From positions 1-56,387 of the forward strand of contig JAEINX010000009.1 in the NCBI GenBank assembly GCA_016342645.1: DNA of 56,387 nucleotides, written 5' to 3'. Within the stretch, counting starts at the first letter, position 1. Each line of letters begins with the position of its first letter. Shown in pieces: positions 54,734-56,387 of the stretch. The notes beneath the pieces are model-generated. The model saw only the letters and a program-made list of their open reading frames with translations. It was not told where the DNA came from and made no database searches. A program made the position numbers and the translations under genes. Source of the DNA: Bacteroidales bacterium. Lineage in GTDB: Bacteria; Bacteroidota; Bacteroidia; Bacteroidales; JAEINX01.

Positions 54734-55936
54734 CTAATCTTTAAGGCAACGAACACTAAAACCGTAGAGCATATTGTAAGTTATAGGGTCAACAGAAACG
54801 TAGAAATAACTGAGGTACAGGCTCCATGCAAAATCACCATAATCTTCGCTTGATGACCAAAACATTCCGTTGTATGTGATATTGTTGTAATGATTCCATG
54901 AGTAACGGTAACCACCGGGAAGGGCTGTAAAACCGCTTTCATTAGTAGCACCCAAATTAGGTGAACTCCAATGTGTTGTGCCGGTTTCTTTCATTTTCCC
55001 ACCTGCAATACTTTCTCCTCCAAGAAAATCAGATAAAATAGCCCATTCTCCATCAGTGGGTAAATGCCAACCGGCTGTGCAAATACCTTGCACGCCAGGT
55101 GTTGTAGCATATTCCATTATTTCGTTCCATTGGTATAGTCCACCATAAGTATCGCAGTTGGCCGGATCATCATCATAGCAATATTTTTCAATAATACCAT
55201 TATCGCTCATATTATTATCGCCATTTATCATCGTTCCAACATTAAGATTTTCAGACATCCAGCATTGGTCGCCAATTTGCACGGTGGCATAAATTTTTTC
55301 ATCACGAGGGTCTGTGAATGGATTACCACAAGTAAATGATGAGTAACCCGGATAAACTAAAATATCATCGGCAAGCATTTTAACAAGATAACCTTCACCA
55401 GGCTGCATAAGGCCAATATTATTTACCCATAAAGGGCCAATTTTTCTTAACATAAGCCCAGCAGAATTTCGTACAAATTCAAGATTTTCTAAAACATTCT
55501 GAAAAACTTCTTCGGTATTTAAAGCCTGATCGGGCAAGTATCCAATTATCTGATAACCTGTTGAAAGCTCAATTGGTGTTTGTGGATCAATTACATCTCC
55601 CGTAATTATTAAATCATCTCCCAAACTCATTTTAAATAAAAAGCCTTCAGTATTCACCCAATTGCCAATATTATTAACCCAAACGGGACCAATTTTTTGA
55701 AGCATAAATCCTTGTGAGTTTCTAACAAATTCAATATTAGCAAGGTTATTTTGTAAAATGTCTTGCATATCGGGGTTTTCAGCCACGATTCGGGAGGAAA
55801 TAAAACTATAACCTATCGTAAGTTCGATTTGCTGTTCGCCTGTTCTACTGCCCTTTGAGTTTTCTTTTTGTGGAAAAGCCTGTTGTGAAATGATCAGGGA
55901 TAGAATTATTAACCCGATTGTGTAAAAGTTTTTCAT
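54734..55936 (-). CDS. Secreted FISUMP-domain protein with two copies of the shared module
   Basis: 400 residues from ATG 55936, which starts a clear signal peptide (NFYTIGLIILSLIISQQAFPQ); an ATG at 55957 adds 7 residues. Residues 39-115 and 122-196 are two copies of the module seen in the T9SS protein (GYSFISSRIVAENPDM; FVRNSQGFMLQKIGPVWVN; PGEGYLVKMLADD). Residues ~203-400 form a Fibrobacter succinogenes major paralogous (FISUMP) domain: QIGDQCWMSENLNVGT, GWHLPTDGEWAIL, FWSSSEDYG, GFSVRCLKD. No T9SS sorting domain is seen. Its function is unknown; it is presumably extracytoplasmic. Confidence 0.82.
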   Translation of the reverse strand: MKNFYTIGLIILSLIISQQAFPQKENSKGSRTGEQQIELTIGYSFISSRIVAENPDMQDILQNNLANIEFVRNSQGFMLQKIGPVWVNNIGNWVNTEGFLFKMSLGDDLIITGDVIDPQTPIELSTGYQIIGYLPDQALNTEEVFQNVLENLEFVRNSAGLMLRKIGPLWVNNIGLMQPGEGYLVKMLADDILVYPGYSSFTCGNPFTDPRDEKIYATVQIGDQCWMSENLNVGTMINGDNNMSDNGIIEKYCYDDDPANCDTYGGLYQWNEIMEYATTPGVQGICTAGWHLPTDGEWAILSDFLGGESIAGGKMKETGTTHWSSPNLGATNESGFTALPGGYRYSWNHYNNITYNGMFWSSSEDYGDFAWSLYLSYFYVSVDPITYNMLYGFSVRCLKD

Positions 55937-56011
55937 TTTATTTTTTTTTAAAAACATTATTAATTTTATTCAAAAATACGACCGTAGTGATCCTAAATCA
56001 AGTGTGCCTGA

Positions 56012-56046
56012 ATAAGTGGCAGGGAATTTCAGATAAGTGGCAGGGA
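56012..56046. repeat. Two direct repeats resembling IS21-family end sequences
   Basis: ATAAGTGGCAGGGA occurs at 56012-56025 and 56033-56046, 21 bp apart (two helical turns), preceded by TGTGCCTGA. This arrangement recalls transposase-binding repeats at IS21-type ends, but no istA/istB genes are present, so at most it is a remnant. Confidence 0.35.
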
Positions 56047-56079
56047 TGGTAAATCAGGCGGTAAAAGAATTTAATTTAA

Positions 56080-56179
56080 TGGTACACTGATTGGACTGAT
56101 TTAACTGATCAGACTGATTTGGAATTAAAACCAATAAAATCTTATCAAATCATAAAGATTATAATAATTAGTGTACTAT
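56080..56179. repeat. Palindromic repeat, copy 3 (100 bp)
   Basis: The ends TGGTACACTGATT and AATTAGTGTACTAT are slightly diverged from copies 1 and 2. The interior has GGACTGATTTAACTGATC and a second imperfect hairpin. It lies ~33 bp beyond the stop of the PIN-like remnant on the minus strand. Confidence 0.65.
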
Positions 56180-56211
56180 CTTGTTTTTATATTCTTTGGA
56201 TAATACCCGTC

Positions 56212-56387
56212 TTATATGTTGAGGAGTTTTACCTTTCTTCCCCTAATTTTTTTATTGAGTTCAATTAATGTATGAAATTGGCTGTCAGTAGTCACAAAAA
56301 AAGGGAGACCCCTGTTTTGTGCAATGCAGCACCCACTTTTCAAAATTAATATTTTCTTGAAAAATCAACTGATCCATTGAAATGCTA
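56212..56387 (-). pseudogene. Frameshifted 3' end of a PIN-domain-like gene (partial)
   Basis: On the minus strand, one frame reads MDQLIFQENINFEKWVLHCT then KQGSPFF and stops; the next frame continues VTTDSQFHTLIELNKKIRG and RKVKLLNI to TAA 56212. Removing one T from the 7-T run near 56298 would join them into one frame. The pattern (helix, TTD, then a final K-V-x-x-LN) resembles the end of PIN-domain nuclease toxins. It could be a true mutation or a homopolymer sequencing error; the gene start is outside the window. Confidence 0.4.

Overview
The window looks like chromosomal DNA of a member of the Bacteroidota, probably near Bacteroidales/Marinilabiliales. It is AT-rich. It encodes a SusC/RagA-type TonB-linked outer-membrane protein, DUF5686 and DUF5687 proteins, two proteins with type IX secretion (T9SS) C-terminal sorting domains, and MacB/FtsX-type permeases of the Bacteroidetes kind. 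Many genes are preceded by the Bacteroidetes -7 box TAnnTTTG rather than by Shine-Dalgarno sequences. No rRNA, tRNA or CRISPR array was recognised.

Layout. 1-3008 (minus) is a SusC-like gene that runs off the left edge and appears to start at TTG. 3392-4600 is a sugar-porter-like MFS gene. 4743-10132 is an ATP synthase operon, atpB-E-F-H-A-G; beta and epsilon genes are absent. A strong hairpin follows atpE and a simple-repeat insertion separates atpA from atpG. 10133-17011 is an accessory region. It holds small minus-strand genes (a DUF2441-like/DUF4145 pair, an NTF2-like protein, a secreted unknown, DUF3109, an unknown, GPP34) plus one plus-strand AlaDH/PNT-family gene. Several are preceded by near-copies of one promoter/leader block, as if carried as cassettes. 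17197-30034 is mostly core-like: acpH, yjbQ, a PspC/LiaF-like/DnaJ cluster, a DUF5687 permease with its ATPase, DUF5686, DUF2809, cinA, a uridine phosphorylase-like gene and a SirB1-like gene.

30191-36970 holds a radical SAM protein, a trans-3-hydroxy-L-proline dehydratase (Cys/Thr active-site pair), an exported S37 prolyl aminopeptidase and an exported C69 dipeptidase. The last three fit use of hydroxyproline- and proline-rich peptides. A GNAT acetyltransferase and an AlkD-like protein follow. 37241-38296 is an intact IS982-family element. Just downstream is a chimeric secreted protein whose first ~450 codons are GC-rich beta-propeller repeats, while its C-terminal half is AT-rich and typical of the host.

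44004-54685 is a likely regulatory and transport unit. It comprises a sensor kinase, a sigma-54 response regulator, two palindromic operators, a -24/-12 promoter and three large FtsX-type permease genes, with a RelE/ParE toxin-antitoxin pair lodged between permeases 2 and 3. The right end holds a secreted FISUMP-domain protein that shares a duplicated, apparently unnamed ~75-residue module with the chimeric protein. Beyond it lie IS-end-like repeats, a palindromic repeat and a frameshifted PIN-like remnant.

The least expected items are the sigma-54 circuit with paired operators, the recurring promoter-leader block, the chimeric T9SS gene with its shared module, and a 71-100 bp palindromic repeat present three times.
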